Program-made: the position numbers and the translations under genes
Shown: piece by piece, positions 1 through 9,900 of the stretch
Position numbering within the stretch: the first letter of the stretch is position 1
Layout of the letters: the number at the start of each line of letters is the position of its first letter
From: Orthonyx spaldingii
Lineage: Eukaryota > Chordata > Aves > Passeriformes > Orthonychidae
NCBI GenBank assembly: GCA_013397795.1
Contig: VZTJ01005910.1
Location: 242,764 to 306,763 of the forward strand
Length of the DNA stretch: 64,000 bases
Reading direction: 5' to 3'
The notes under the pieces: generated by a model
What the model was told of the DNA's origin: nothing
The model's input: only the letters and a program-made list of their open reading frames with translations
Databases searched by the model: none

Positions 1-192
1 GTTCTTGTGGCAGTCGACATCAGGGAGCTGTGAGAAGTTCCCTTCGACCCTCCTGAAGGTCTCCGTGGGGAATGTGTCGTCCTGGCTGTCCTCACAGAAC
101 ACGCAGAGCTCCGTCCAGCTGTAGAAAACCCAGAGGCAGGCACTGCTGAGCCCCACCAGGCAGACAAACAGCCTGAGCTTTCTGAAATCCGT
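1..192 (-). CDS. B3GALT5: B3GALT5, N-terminal coding exon (partial, continues off the left edge)
   Basis: Beta-1,3-galactosyltransferase 5 is a type II Golgi membrane enzyme that adds galactose in beta-1,3 linkage to GlcNAc-terminated glycans (type 1 chain synthesis). Only the first 64 residues of this exon are visible: a short basic cytoplasmic stretch (DFRKLR), one hydrophobic signal-anchor (LFVCLVGLSSACLWVFY), a stem region, then EGNFSQLPDVDCHKN. That last stretch aligns with the human stem/catalytic junction (GNFLKLPDTDC), just before the galactosyltransferase domain, which lies outside the window. The exon starts after a pyrimidine-rich acceptor (ccttctcattcctttcag) in phase 0. There is no methionine in these 64 residues and an in-frame TAA occurs at 282-280, so the start codon must be in an upstream exon. 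Position next to SH3BGR fits human 21q22.2. Identification rests on recalled family sequence and synteny. Confidence 0.82.
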
Positions 193-2614
193 CTGAAAGG
201 AATGAGAAGGAACAGCACATCCATAAAAATAATCTCTGCTTCCTGTCAGTGCTGTGCTCCCATCTCCCTGCACGGGGATTTAAAGCCAGGTCAGCTCGAA
301 CTGAGAGCTGCCTGTTTGAGGGCACTCACCCCCGAGCATTTCAGCTCCTGTCACCCCCACGAGATGTTCTGCTGGCAGATTCACTCTTGGGCTTAACTTG
401 AATCTGCCCTCCAAGCCAGTGTGTCCTCAGAAACCCACACCAGCTGGCACCAGGTTACCCAGGCTGATGCTGCAAACCTCCTCCCCATTTTCAGCCTCCT
501 ACAAACCAAGTTTCGACCCACCAGGGCCAGAGAAGCAGCAGATTATGTGCCCATGTCACAGGGCAGAGATTAACAATGGTTTTTTTGTTGAATTTTTTTT
601 TTTAAATACCGTGTTTCTCCATTTGTGCCTGTGTCCCAGAGCCAGCAGGTGTCCCACGGGCACACCCAGCCAGGTTCCTCTCATCTTCGTCACCTTTGTG
701 TCCCGTGGGGCTCTTGCGCCAACCCAGAAACTGCTCCTGATCCTTTTGCTGGAGGGGCCATGAGTCACATTTTTGAAGTTGGGTCAGCTGCTCTGAAGAA
801 AAGAAAAAAAACCAAAACAGCAGTGGGTCACATTACTTGGATGTTTCAGCTTGTGCAGGGTTTGAGTGACTCACTAGGACATGCTGAGGTGAGGAGTTGT
901 CCTATTCCCCTCTCCTTTTTAAGTGAGAAAGATCCAAACAATAACAACAGTGTTCACTCATTTAACCCTGTAACAGATTAATGAGCTGCACATCTGGTTA
1001 TAAATCTAATATAAATTTTGAGTGAGAGAAAAATTATCAAAGCAAACCCAAAATCCTTACAGTGCCAAAAATATTACACATCTCCATAAATTAACCTGGT
1101 GAGAGGAGCTTAAAGGTTCAGATGCTCATTCCACTAAGCCACAGACTCACCTACTGCTGTTTTAGAGCACGAAGATGGGGCAGTTTTTAATGGGGGAGAG
1201 GTATCTCCTTCCACTTTCCCCCTTCTTAACAAAGATTTGTATTTGGCTTCCCAATTAAAACACAACAAACCAAGTTAACCATCCCCAGAGCTGCAGATTT
1301 CATGGAAATTTGATCTATGCCTTCTGACCTGGAATGTTCTGTGGAGACTCCCCTAAATCACATTAGTGCCTTCCTTTCCAGGCAGTCAAGGGTTTTGCAT
1401 TGCGGGCTTTTAAGTTCATTTGAAAGTCCAGCCAGGTGTCCCTGGAACCAAATCCAGCTCATTTTACCCATAAGAATGGTCCCATTAACTTCAGTCAGGA
1501 TTCTCAAAAGCATGGAACAAGGAGAACTGGAGGCTTGGTTTCCTGGAATTCCTCCCATGGTGAAATGCATTTTTTCAATGATTCACTAATTAATTTTGAA
1601 AATATTTCAAAAGTTCACATTTCTTCTGGCACTTACATTTAAATTTACTTTGTCCTTAAATAGAGTATTCCTCAGAACTGGTTTTTTTTTCTTGTATGTA
1701 CAGCTGACAGTAGCCTTGTAATGAACTTCCAAACTGCTTTAGTTAAATACTAAAATGTATGTGAAATTGTGTGAGATTATAGATATGCAGATATATATGT
1801 ATGTATATACAAAAGATTACACAAAAAGCTGCCCTGCATCTGTTCTCACATCCTTCAGTGGTCTGGGAGGAGGCACATGAATATCCTGAGTTGTGTTTTC
1901 AGGATGGGATGATGATTTGAGGTTGACAATGGAGATGCACAAGAGGTTTTTTCCTGTCACCAGCTCGCACAAGTCTGTTTGAGAGTCTGATATTTCTCTG
2001 TCATAGAAATTCCAGAACATCTACAAACCAAACACTGAACTAAGAAAACATTTGAGAGCAATTTTCTATGAAAACCCATTAAATCCCTTTCACAAACATT
2101 CATGAGCCAAATGCCATAACACACAACAAGAATTTGACAAGGTTTCAGTAGAATTGGACTAATGTGACGTGACCACTATTTACTTTTTGTTTCCAGCACT
2201 GGCAACAAATCTAGAAAATCTTTTAAAATTCCTTGTTTTGGACAGCTGGGAGAACAGCCTCCCACCTTTACCATTCCAGAGCCAGATTGTCTTCCTCTCT
2301 GAGCCCATGTGTGAAGGAGCATAACTTGTACACACACATAAAATAAACAAACACACAAACACTGACAGCTGGGCAATGCAAATGTAAATTGTAAAGCATA
2401 TTTTATAATATTTGCAAGTGGCACACATGCCTGGGAATCCTTTCCCAGCAGGTCCCTGTGCAGGGATCACGGGGTTGGCAGCAGCCCTGATCAGAAGCTC
2501 CCACTTCCCGGAGCAAAGTCTCCTTTGGTCCTGACCAGCTTTTGTCATTGGTTTAATCATCGAAAAGCAAATTTGAGTGTGTCTGGAGCTGGTAGGAATG
2601 GAGTTCTTTTTTTN
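193..2614. other. Intron or 5' flank of B3GALT5, no gene seen
   Basis: AT-rich non-coding DNA. Contains a short AT/TATG-rich stretch near 1780-1812. No CR1 copy, exon or RNA gene was recognised. A consensus donor on the minus strand near 1147-1153 (TAG|GTGAGT) would put a stop codon directly before the splice in phase 0, so it could only belong to an untranslated exon. Confidence 0.5.
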
Positions 2615-2763
2615 GGTGTCTCCAGTTTGGTGTCTCCAGTTTGGTGTCCCCAGTTTGGTGTCTCCAGTTCAGTGTCCCCAGTTCAGTGTCTCCAGTTTGG
2701 TGTCTCCAGTTTGGTGTCCCCAGTTTGGTGTCCCCAGTTTGGTGTCTCCAGTTTGGTGTCTCC
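2615..2763. repeat. 14-bp minisatellite, about 10.6 copies
   Basis: Tandem copies of GGTGTCTCCAGTTT with C/T variation at the seventh base and TT/CA variation near the end of some units. The array is preceded by a T run and a single N at 2614, a sign of assembly difficulty. Open frames across it on both strands are products of the repeat. Confidence 0.95.
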
Positions 2764-2803
2764 GCTGTCCCTGCCTCCCCAGCTGTGTAATCCCTCCTGA
2801 TAA

Positions 2804-2936
2804 CACAGAACCATGGAACCAGGGAATGGTTTGGGTTGGAAGGGACCTTAAAGATCATCTCATTCCAACCTTCCTGCCAAGGACAGAGGCATCTTCCACT
2901 CTCCCAGGTTGCTCCAAGCCCTGTCCAACCTGGCAC
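2804..2936 (-). mobile_element. CR1 LINE 3'-end fragment
   Basis: Contains the reverse complement of the CR1 tail (GAATGGTTTGGGTTGGAAGG, then CTTAAAGATCATCT) and the internal block GTTGCTCCAAGCCCTGTCCAACCTGG. Begins at the degenerate 3' tip and is 5'-truncated. Confidence 0.85.
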
Positions 2937-3529
2937 CTACTGAGAGAACTCCAATGGAAAGGGGTGACAGAGACACAAGCTGCTTCCTCTTGCCAAGGCC
3001 ATTATTCTTCTAAAACCATCCATTCAATTCTTGTTTGCAGGTGAACAGGGAGAATTCTGACCACTAAAACTATTTTATATTAACACAGGCAGGGCAGTTC
3101 CTTAGATCACTGAAGTTTTCATATCAGGGAATTAAATAACTCTGGTACTGCTGCCTTAACCCTGGGATGCTGAGCCCCTCTCCCATCCCCATTTTGCATC
3201 AAAACAAATCTTTCTGGTTTTACATAAAGTCATTTTACATTACATTATACTTGCTTTTTCTCTGTGATCTCAGTCAGAAATCATAGTTTTTGATTATCTC
3301 AAAGCTTTTTCCATCTCCTGTTGTTGCAACTGCAAAATATTTTATGAAGGCCATTGCCAAAAAATTGCCTGTTTCATGTCTTGGAGACTTTTCTTAAACT
3401 GGCTGGTGCTTCACGACTCTGTGCAGATCCAAACGTGGAATCCTGGCACCCAAACAATGTGGGAGTTGCAGCCTCCTCTCACACACACCTGAAATAAACA
3501 CGTGAAAAATCACTGTTCTCTCAGCAGGT

Positions 3530-3570
3530 GGAGGGGAGCTGAAAGATTTTATTCTCTTTGTTATTTATCA
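3530..3570 (-). repeat. Candidate start of 3' LTR, next to a polypurine tract
   Basis: On the minus strand TGATAAATAACAAAGAGAAT is followed by a block ending TTTCAGCTCCCCT. It matches the block starting at 6928 and lies immediately after a purine run ending in GGGGGGATT. The rest of this LTR could not be aligned to its partner, so its far end is not defined. Confidence 0.45.
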
Positions 3571-4139
3571 AATCCCCCCTTTTTTCTTGAGACTCTGCCT
3601 CTTTTAGACAAGTCTCAATACTTCATTTTTCAGCACAAAGTGTTACAATAACTCTAACACTGAATACAAGCAAGTAAACGCTCTGCAATGATCACAATGA
3701 CTGCCACAAATGCCTTTTGTAGCAGTCTCCAATTTGGTAGCTACGAATTAAGCCAATCTCATACAAGAGTTTTCTTCTTTCTGCCACTCCTCTACTGCTT
3801 TTTCTATTGATTTTTGTCTGCTGGACTTCAAACTCACCCCTGATGTAATTGTCCAGCATTCTTGTCCTATAATAGCACATTTTTCCTCGAGGCCACGTGG
3901 TTCTGTAGAGCCTCATTCCTTCCAACATTGTTTGAGAACATACCCAGCAATTAGTTACATTTAATATTTCAGCTGCTCTAAGTTTTCATAGGAATTTTCA
4001 TGACTAATCCCTTGGTGAAACTCTGAAGGTGTTTTTGGGGAACAAAGATTTTGGTGAGCTATAAACTCTCTATTTTACAAATATGAAAATTACTTTGGTT
4101 ACAAGGTTATTCATTTTGCTCAGTTTTGTTCTGGTTGAG

Positions 4140-4512
4140 GACAACAATTTAAGTTTAATGGTATAATTCATTCTTTTTACCTCTCCACTGGCTTGTGGCC
4201 AGCATGGAGTGTGTAAATCCCGCTGAATTCCCAAGGCCTTGCTGACTTATCCCACTATTCCTGTATAAAATGAGACCCTCTGTGTGATGACATTCCTAGA
4301 GGAGCTCCAAAGCACAGAATTATTTGATTTAGCAATATTTTCACTGTTTCTTTTGCCGGGCTGGTGCAGCAGGGAAACACTTCAGGCCACCCAGAAAAGG
4401 GATCCACTAAGACTAAAAGATATTTCCAGTTCTCTTTGCATGGAAGTTCTGTAAAGTCATTTTGCCAATAATCTCCAGGAGAGTTACTACATTTGACAGC
4501 CTCTATCACCAC
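4140..4512 (-). pseudogene. ERV integrase core remnant, frameshifted, catalytic residues lost
   Basis: The first frame (down to 4255) has PGDYWQNDFTELP, the integrase core start with the first catalytic aspartate, and the F-S-G-W block. The second catalytic position, normally in S-D-N-G, reads S-H-R-G. A frame change follows near 4255; the next frame carries WPQASGEVKRMN, where the usual E of V-E-R-M-N is K. Two of the three D,D-35-E residues are therefore gone. Confidence 0.75.
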
Positions 4513-4702
4513 TTCATTCTCTCAGGAACTATTTCTTGTCCACTAGGGGTGACTGCCCAGCCACTGGGGTGAAATTTAGAATATGATTCTTTGATTAATT
4601 GACAAATTTTTGCATTGTATTCTGGTTTAATACCTGACTCCACATCTCTGCAGCTGCGACTGCTCACAAACAGCTGGGCCACCCCTGGCATGAGTGAATA
4701 AT

Positions 4703-4891
4703 TCAAAACTTTTCACAGGATCTGGGAAGGCCAAAGCTGGAGACCTCAGTAGTGCTTTTGAGGTCATTTAAAAGCAGCCCAAGTATCATCAGGCCATATA
4801 ATAAAGTCTTTGTGGGGAGTTTTAAAAGTCCATGCAAAGGTGGACCAGTAATCCGAAATTCCTTTAAGTCTATTACAGTGAACCATTCCAA
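4703..4891 (-). pseudogene. ERV reverse transcriptase remnant (thumb/connection region)
   Basis: Contains ITGPPLHGLLK, resembling the connection region of gammaretroviral RT, directly after WFTVIDLK, which resembles the palm motif A that should lie some 150 residues earlier. This suggests an internal deletion removing most of the palm, including the catalytic YxDD region. RNase H was not found either. Confidence 0.55.
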
Positions 4892-5389
4892 ATTTATTTA
4901 TTTTTATTTTTTTAGCACGGTTATGAGTGCATATGGGTTAGTTACTATGCTATTTTATTAATTGCTCTTAAGTCTTGTGCTAACTGGTAATTTTTACTAT
5001 TAATTTTTTTAACTGCAAGATTGGAGTTCACCAATAACCTGTACCTTCAAAACTTGTTAATGATAGGTAATGAACATTTTCAGTTTGGTGTTGTCTTACC
5101 AGGCCTGTGTCTGGCTTTAGTTTGATTCTCACAAGTTCTGCTCTTTTTCATTTTCCTGGATTCTCTCTGGCCCACACAATGGGGACTTCTGCATCCTTAA
5201 TTTCCTTTGAAACAGGCTCAGATTGGGAAAGCAGAGTAATATAAAAATTGAAGTTTCCACATATTTAGACTCAGGGATTTTAATTTGAATGTCTCCTTCC
5301 TGACACTTGATTTTCGCACTCAATTTTCCCAGTAAGCTTTTCCTTAATGGTTTTGGAACGTTAGGCAGGTACAGAAATTGATGGGTTAT

Positions 5390-5650
5390 TTATAATTTTC
5401 CTAGTTTGAAGGGAACTGGTTTGAAAAGGGGGCACAGTTGATGAGTTCCAGTGGCACCAACAATTGTGATGGAGGCATCACTTAACTTCCCTTGGAGGGT
5501 ATTTAATACTGAATAATTGCTTCCTGTGCCTACTAAAAATTCCAGTTTTTCATTTCTGGCTGTTACCAGAGGCTCCGCTATTGCCATGAGAGGCTTTGGA
5601 GAAGTCCTGGCTTTTACCTGAGGACACTCCTGCTTCAAATTTTTTAATAA
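5390..5650 (-). pseudogene. ERV nucleocapsid end and protease remnant, active site lost
   Basis: The frame begins with KQECPQ, like the end of a retroviral zinc knuckle (K-R-E-C-P), and continues to the protease signature LVGTGSNYSVLN. Retroviral proteases have the catalytic triplet D-T/S-G here; this copy has G-T-G, so the catalytic aspartate is replaced. The frame is short and ends in stops. Confidence 0.65.
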
Positions 5651-5879
5651 TATAATATTTTATTTTCATAATATAATATTAATAAATTAATAATAATAAT
5701 TTTAAAATTTTCATAAGTGCCTTGATTTGTTCCCAATCTTCCTAATGAAGGTCAAGGAACTGAACCCCTTCTGCTGTCACAAGGCTCCTCCCTGAGAGTG
5801 AGAATTTTTTGCTGTTTTCTTTGGTAACTGCTATCATTTTCTGTTTAGTTTTTTTTCCTGGAGTTTTTCCCTGGAGTTT

Positions 5880-6050
5880 TTTCTTTTTTTTTAATTTGCA
5901 CATTTGGATACACTGCCCATGCAATGTCAAGTCGTTTACCTGTATTACAACTGTCCATTTCTTGGATTTTCTGTAGTTTTATTCTAATATCATCTGAGCA
6001 CTGTGCTATAAAAATAGGAGCCAGACGACTTTCACCTTGCTCCAGAACAT
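5880..6050 (-). pseudogene. ERV gag remnant (capsid C-terminal part)
   Basis: A minus-strand frame contains PIFIAQCSDDIRIKLQK, matching the conserved end of gammaretroviral capsid, where S-x-x-D-I-R-x-K-L-Q-K is diagnostic. It continues into a segment resembling the following V-Y-x-N-R-E-E region before the frame breaks. In the family, capsid forms the virion core; here only a fragment remains. Confidence 0.65.
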
Positions 6051-6178
6051 TTTCTTATCTTCATTTCTCTCTTATCTATGCCTGCAGCTGGCCTTTTCAG
6101 TCCTCTGTGCACAGGACCTTACAGCTAAGTCTTAAACTTTCTTTTTTCCTTGACAATCTAAATGCTGGTAGCTGTTGC

Positions 6179-6490
6179 ACTAAAATATTAGAACACCAGG
6201 TTTCAAAATCTCTGTTTTAAAAGACCAGAGTGCTGTGTTCTAAAATACCAAAGTAACTCATGTTTAAAATATTGCACTGCTAAGTTCCAAAATACTAAAT
6301 TAATCCAGTCTCAAAATGATAAAATATCAAACTCTGAAATACTCCAGTAACTCAGTTTCAAAATATTAGAATGCCAAGTTCCAAAATACTAAAATAATTC
6401 CGTTTCGAAACACCAGAACATCAAGCTTCAAAATATCAAAGTAACCCAACTTCAAGATATCAAATTCTGTAATACTCAATTCCAAAATGC
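6179..6490. repeat. Degenerate tandem array, unit about 24 bp, about 13 units
   Basis: Successive units of the form TTCCAAAATACTAAAATAATCC with spacing 22-25 bp, strongly diverged. It lies between the PBS-like site and the gag remnant of the endogenous retrovirus, i.e. in its leader. Confidence 0.75.
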
Positions 6491-6699
6491 CAATATTCAG
6501 AAGTCTTATATGGGCAGGATTCCCAAACCCAAAAGAATGTCTGAAGGTCACAATGGGATCCTACCTGTGTCCCAAATGAATCTGGGGGAATCTGTGGTTT
6601 TCTCCTGAAAAATTCTGGCACAAAAATTCCAGAGACTCCCTCGGGCTCCACGGGAGACCAGGCAGTTGTCCCGTGTAGGTTCACCAAAAATGACACCAA

Positions 6700-6928
6700 A
6701 ATTGACCAGAATAAACTTTTCTAACTTCCTTGCTGTTGCTTCTCATCACACAATTTGCCAAAACCCCACTCCAGGGCTCTCTATCTTTTCCCCCACTGGT
6801 CCCAGGCACGTTTCTCATCCTCTGGGCACACCTTAACACCCTTTTATCTCTTTTTGCCAGTTAGCCTTCAAGCTCTATTTGGCAGTTTCAGGGGAGCTGA
6901 AAATGTTTATTCTCTATGGAATTTATCA
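6700..6928 (-). repeat. Candidate 5' LTR
   Basis: About 229 bp from TGATAAAT to the base before the PBS-like TGGTGTCA. Shares its first ~45 bp with the block at 3530-3570. The far boundary is inferred from the PBS-like sequence rather than from a clear terminal inverted repeat. Confidence 0.4.
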
Positions 6929-6932
6929 CTGT

Positions 6933-9900
6933 GACCCTATGAAGAAGGTGGCCAAGGTCTGGGATCTAAATCCCAGACCACAGCACTCTTTATTTTGCAA
7001 GCCCCAGTTTCCAGCAGTGGCACAAACTCCCTCCTGCAGGAAGGGGCAGCAGGTTGGCTTTGGGGTCTCTCTGTTCTCACCACTGACCCTGGGGGAACTC
7101 CTTTGTATTTCACAGAGACCAGGCCATGGTAACTCCTGTGACAAAGCCTAATTACTCCATCAAAATTAACCTGAGTGTCCTTTAGGTCTGTTAATGAGTG
7201 TAATTATCTGAGCAGCACCAAGAGATGGGGGCTCTGTGCCGTATAGTTCAGGAAAAGCAATCTGGCCTGAGGCAGAGACAGGGAAGTAGGTCTGGAGTCC
7301 CCCTGAGGAACAGGTTCAAAATATCAATTTAAAGAAGCAGACTTTTCTTAACTTTTCTGGGGCAAAGCTCCAGTCAGGCCACTGGGTTCGATGGACGTTT
7401 GGTGACATTTTTGCACTGAGGTCACATCAGCCAGGGAAAAACCCAAATGATCAAAGTGCTTTTGACCACCTGCAGGAATCCCTGCTTTGTACAGACTCAA
7501 ACAGCTGCAGCCCCAAAACCAGGGGCACAACTTAAGAGTGTGGCCAGGAGCTACAACCTCACATCCTGCACAGTTGAAGTCAGCAGTGTTATTCCCGTTT
7601 TCCTTTGCTAATCCCTGAATGTAACACGTGCTCTGGTGTAAGGACTCGTAATAGCTGCTAACTCCTGACTTTCCTTGGCATAAAGCCCCTAAATTGCTTT
7701 TCCATAAGCTCAGCATGACACAGAGAAGGATTAAGCACACATAGATAATAAGAAAATCTCAAGAACAGCGGGAAACATTTATTTTTTTTCTCCTAAATGC
7801 AAGCTTTTCAGAGGAACAGGGGCCAGTTTGGAGCTCTCCAAAATGACATCCCTAGTGATGCAATGGGTTCAGCAATGGCTGGGCCAACTTCTTTTATGGG
7901 AAGACACATGGGCAGCCTGGTGTCCCCTGCAGCTGCAGCTCAGAAGGCAGGGAGGGATGACCAGGGGTCTCTGGCTCAGCAGTTTTTTGCTGTCTCTCCC
8001 CACCTGGAGCAGGACACTGCTGGCACCTGCCTTGTCAGGAACAGCAACACTTGCCCAGGTACCACCCAGGACTGCCAAAAACAGGGCTGGTGAAGCTCAG
8101 CTCAAAATAAAGGGTTTCATGGGGACAGGGAGCACTGACTGGCTCCTCCCTGTGCCCTGCAGAGCCTCCCGGGCCAGGGGTGCCTTTTCCAGCTGGAAGA
8201 ACAGCACATGAACACCACGAGGTGATGAGAATGAATGTCTCCCTCCTGGCACTTTAAAATGTTATTTCCAAAGGGAGGTTTTTGGGGCAAGGTGCGTTAA
8301 CAGTGTGCTCGCCCAAACTGGCAGGCAAAAAGGGTGGGAACCCAAAAAAAGTGCAGGACAAGGGAAAAACGTTTTGTGCTGCCTTTACTGAACCTTTTTC
8401 CCTCTGATACCTCTCACCAGCCTCTGCCATCAGGATGGTGTCTCCTTGTCAGTCCATCAGCAAGACAGAGCCAGGCACTGTTCCTGTGCCTCACACACAC
8501 CAGTTTCTATCACTTCAGCACGGACTTGCTGGGCTCATTACTTACAGCCAAATCCTCTCCTTTTTTTTTCCTTTCTTTTTTTTTTTTTTCCCTTCCTTTC
8601 TTCGGTTTTGATTATTTCTGTCTCTTTGGTTTTTCTCTCATTTTTTCTGCAGTGCTGCTGGGATGAAGGAGGGGTTGGCTTTCCCATTTCCTCCCAGGCC
8701 TGCTGTGATGGGATGTGCACGGAGAGAAGGGGTCTCAGGGCTGGGTTTTTATTTTAAGCTTTCCATGCTTAAAATGAGCCTCTGGCTCTCCAGAAAGGCC
8801 ACAATGGTTTATGGCCAGGCAGTGATTCTGTCCCAGACCCAGGGCAGGAGTCCCCAAGCCATCAATTAGACAGCAGATAGAAAAGGAGCATTACTGTTAT
8901 GGATTTGCAAATCCTACTACGTTGCCTGGCTTATGTTCTGTCATTATGTTACTAATACCCATTTAGCTGATTGACCCTGTGACTCCAGCAGCAGATTGAA
9001 TTTTCTTTCTAAAACGTTGGGCTGGGCTTTATTTACCACTTCAGGTTTTAATAAGGAAGGAATTAAAAATAATTAAAGAAAAAAAAAAAAAAAGACACGC
9101 AGTAAAAACAAGTCAAGTTAGGAATTTTCTAGAGGGAAAAAAATTAGAGTGAGATGTTACATTCTAGATTAATATAAGCCAAATGAAATATATAAATTGT
9201 ATCATATATTCAGATATATGCATACAACTGTATTCTTAAGAGCATGGCCAACATGGCCTAAACACTGGCACAGTGATAATAAGCAAAGAAAACATTTTTC
9301 ACAACAATCAAAGAAAAACCACTATCAAAAAGAAAAAGGAGAAACTTTAAAATATAAATTGGTTAAAATTCAGTCACTGAGCAAGAGTCCCTGCAAGTTT
9401 CACTTCCATGCCCCATCGTGCTATGAGACAATTTCAGAAGAGCCACCTGACTCACAGTAACTCCTTGACCTGACCCCTTTAGAGGGAAATTTGCACCATT
9501 TCCTCCTCTGAACTGTATTTTCTGTACCACAGAGGGTGATTTACTGGTGGTTAACCACAGTGCCAGCTGCTTGTATAAACACAAGCTGAACACAGCCGCT
9601 CTCCCAGAGGCAGGGCACAGGCACAGGAGGAGTTTTGCAGGCAACATTCACTCATTAAATCACTGCATCGTTATTTTTACAAGGAAACAACAAACATTCG
9701 TGGGCCTCATCCACTCAGGAAAGTGTTCCCAGCTGGGAGACAGAAGTGTCACCTCGGGTGTGGAGATTTCCATCATTAAAACGGTTGCAATGGCCCAGAG
9801 CAGGTGTCCTTGAGTTCTACCCAGATGCCTACAGGAGAATCAAGATCATGGCAAGAGGGAAGGCATTTGTGGCACAGGAATCTTTTGAAGCAGAGGATGC

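Larger units (their letters stand above)
3530..6928 (-). mobile_element. Decayed, internally deleted gammaretrovirus-like endogenous retrovirus
   Basis: A minus-strand provirus remnant. In transcription order it shows: a 5' LTR candidate starting TGATAAAT (6928 to about 6700); a primer-binding-site-like TGGTGTCA (6698-6691, start of a leucine-type PBS); a leader with a degenerate 24-bp array; gag capsid; nucleocapsid/protease; RT connection; integrase; and a polypurine tract (AAGAAAAAAGGGGGGA, about 3588-3573) before a second TGATAAAT (3570). The two LTR starts share about 45 bp, then diverge. Only about 3.1 kb lies between them, so much of pol and most or all of env is missing. Frames are broken by stops and shifts, and the element cannot encode functional proteins. 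Class (ERV1-like) is judged from short protein motifs. Confidence 0.7.
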
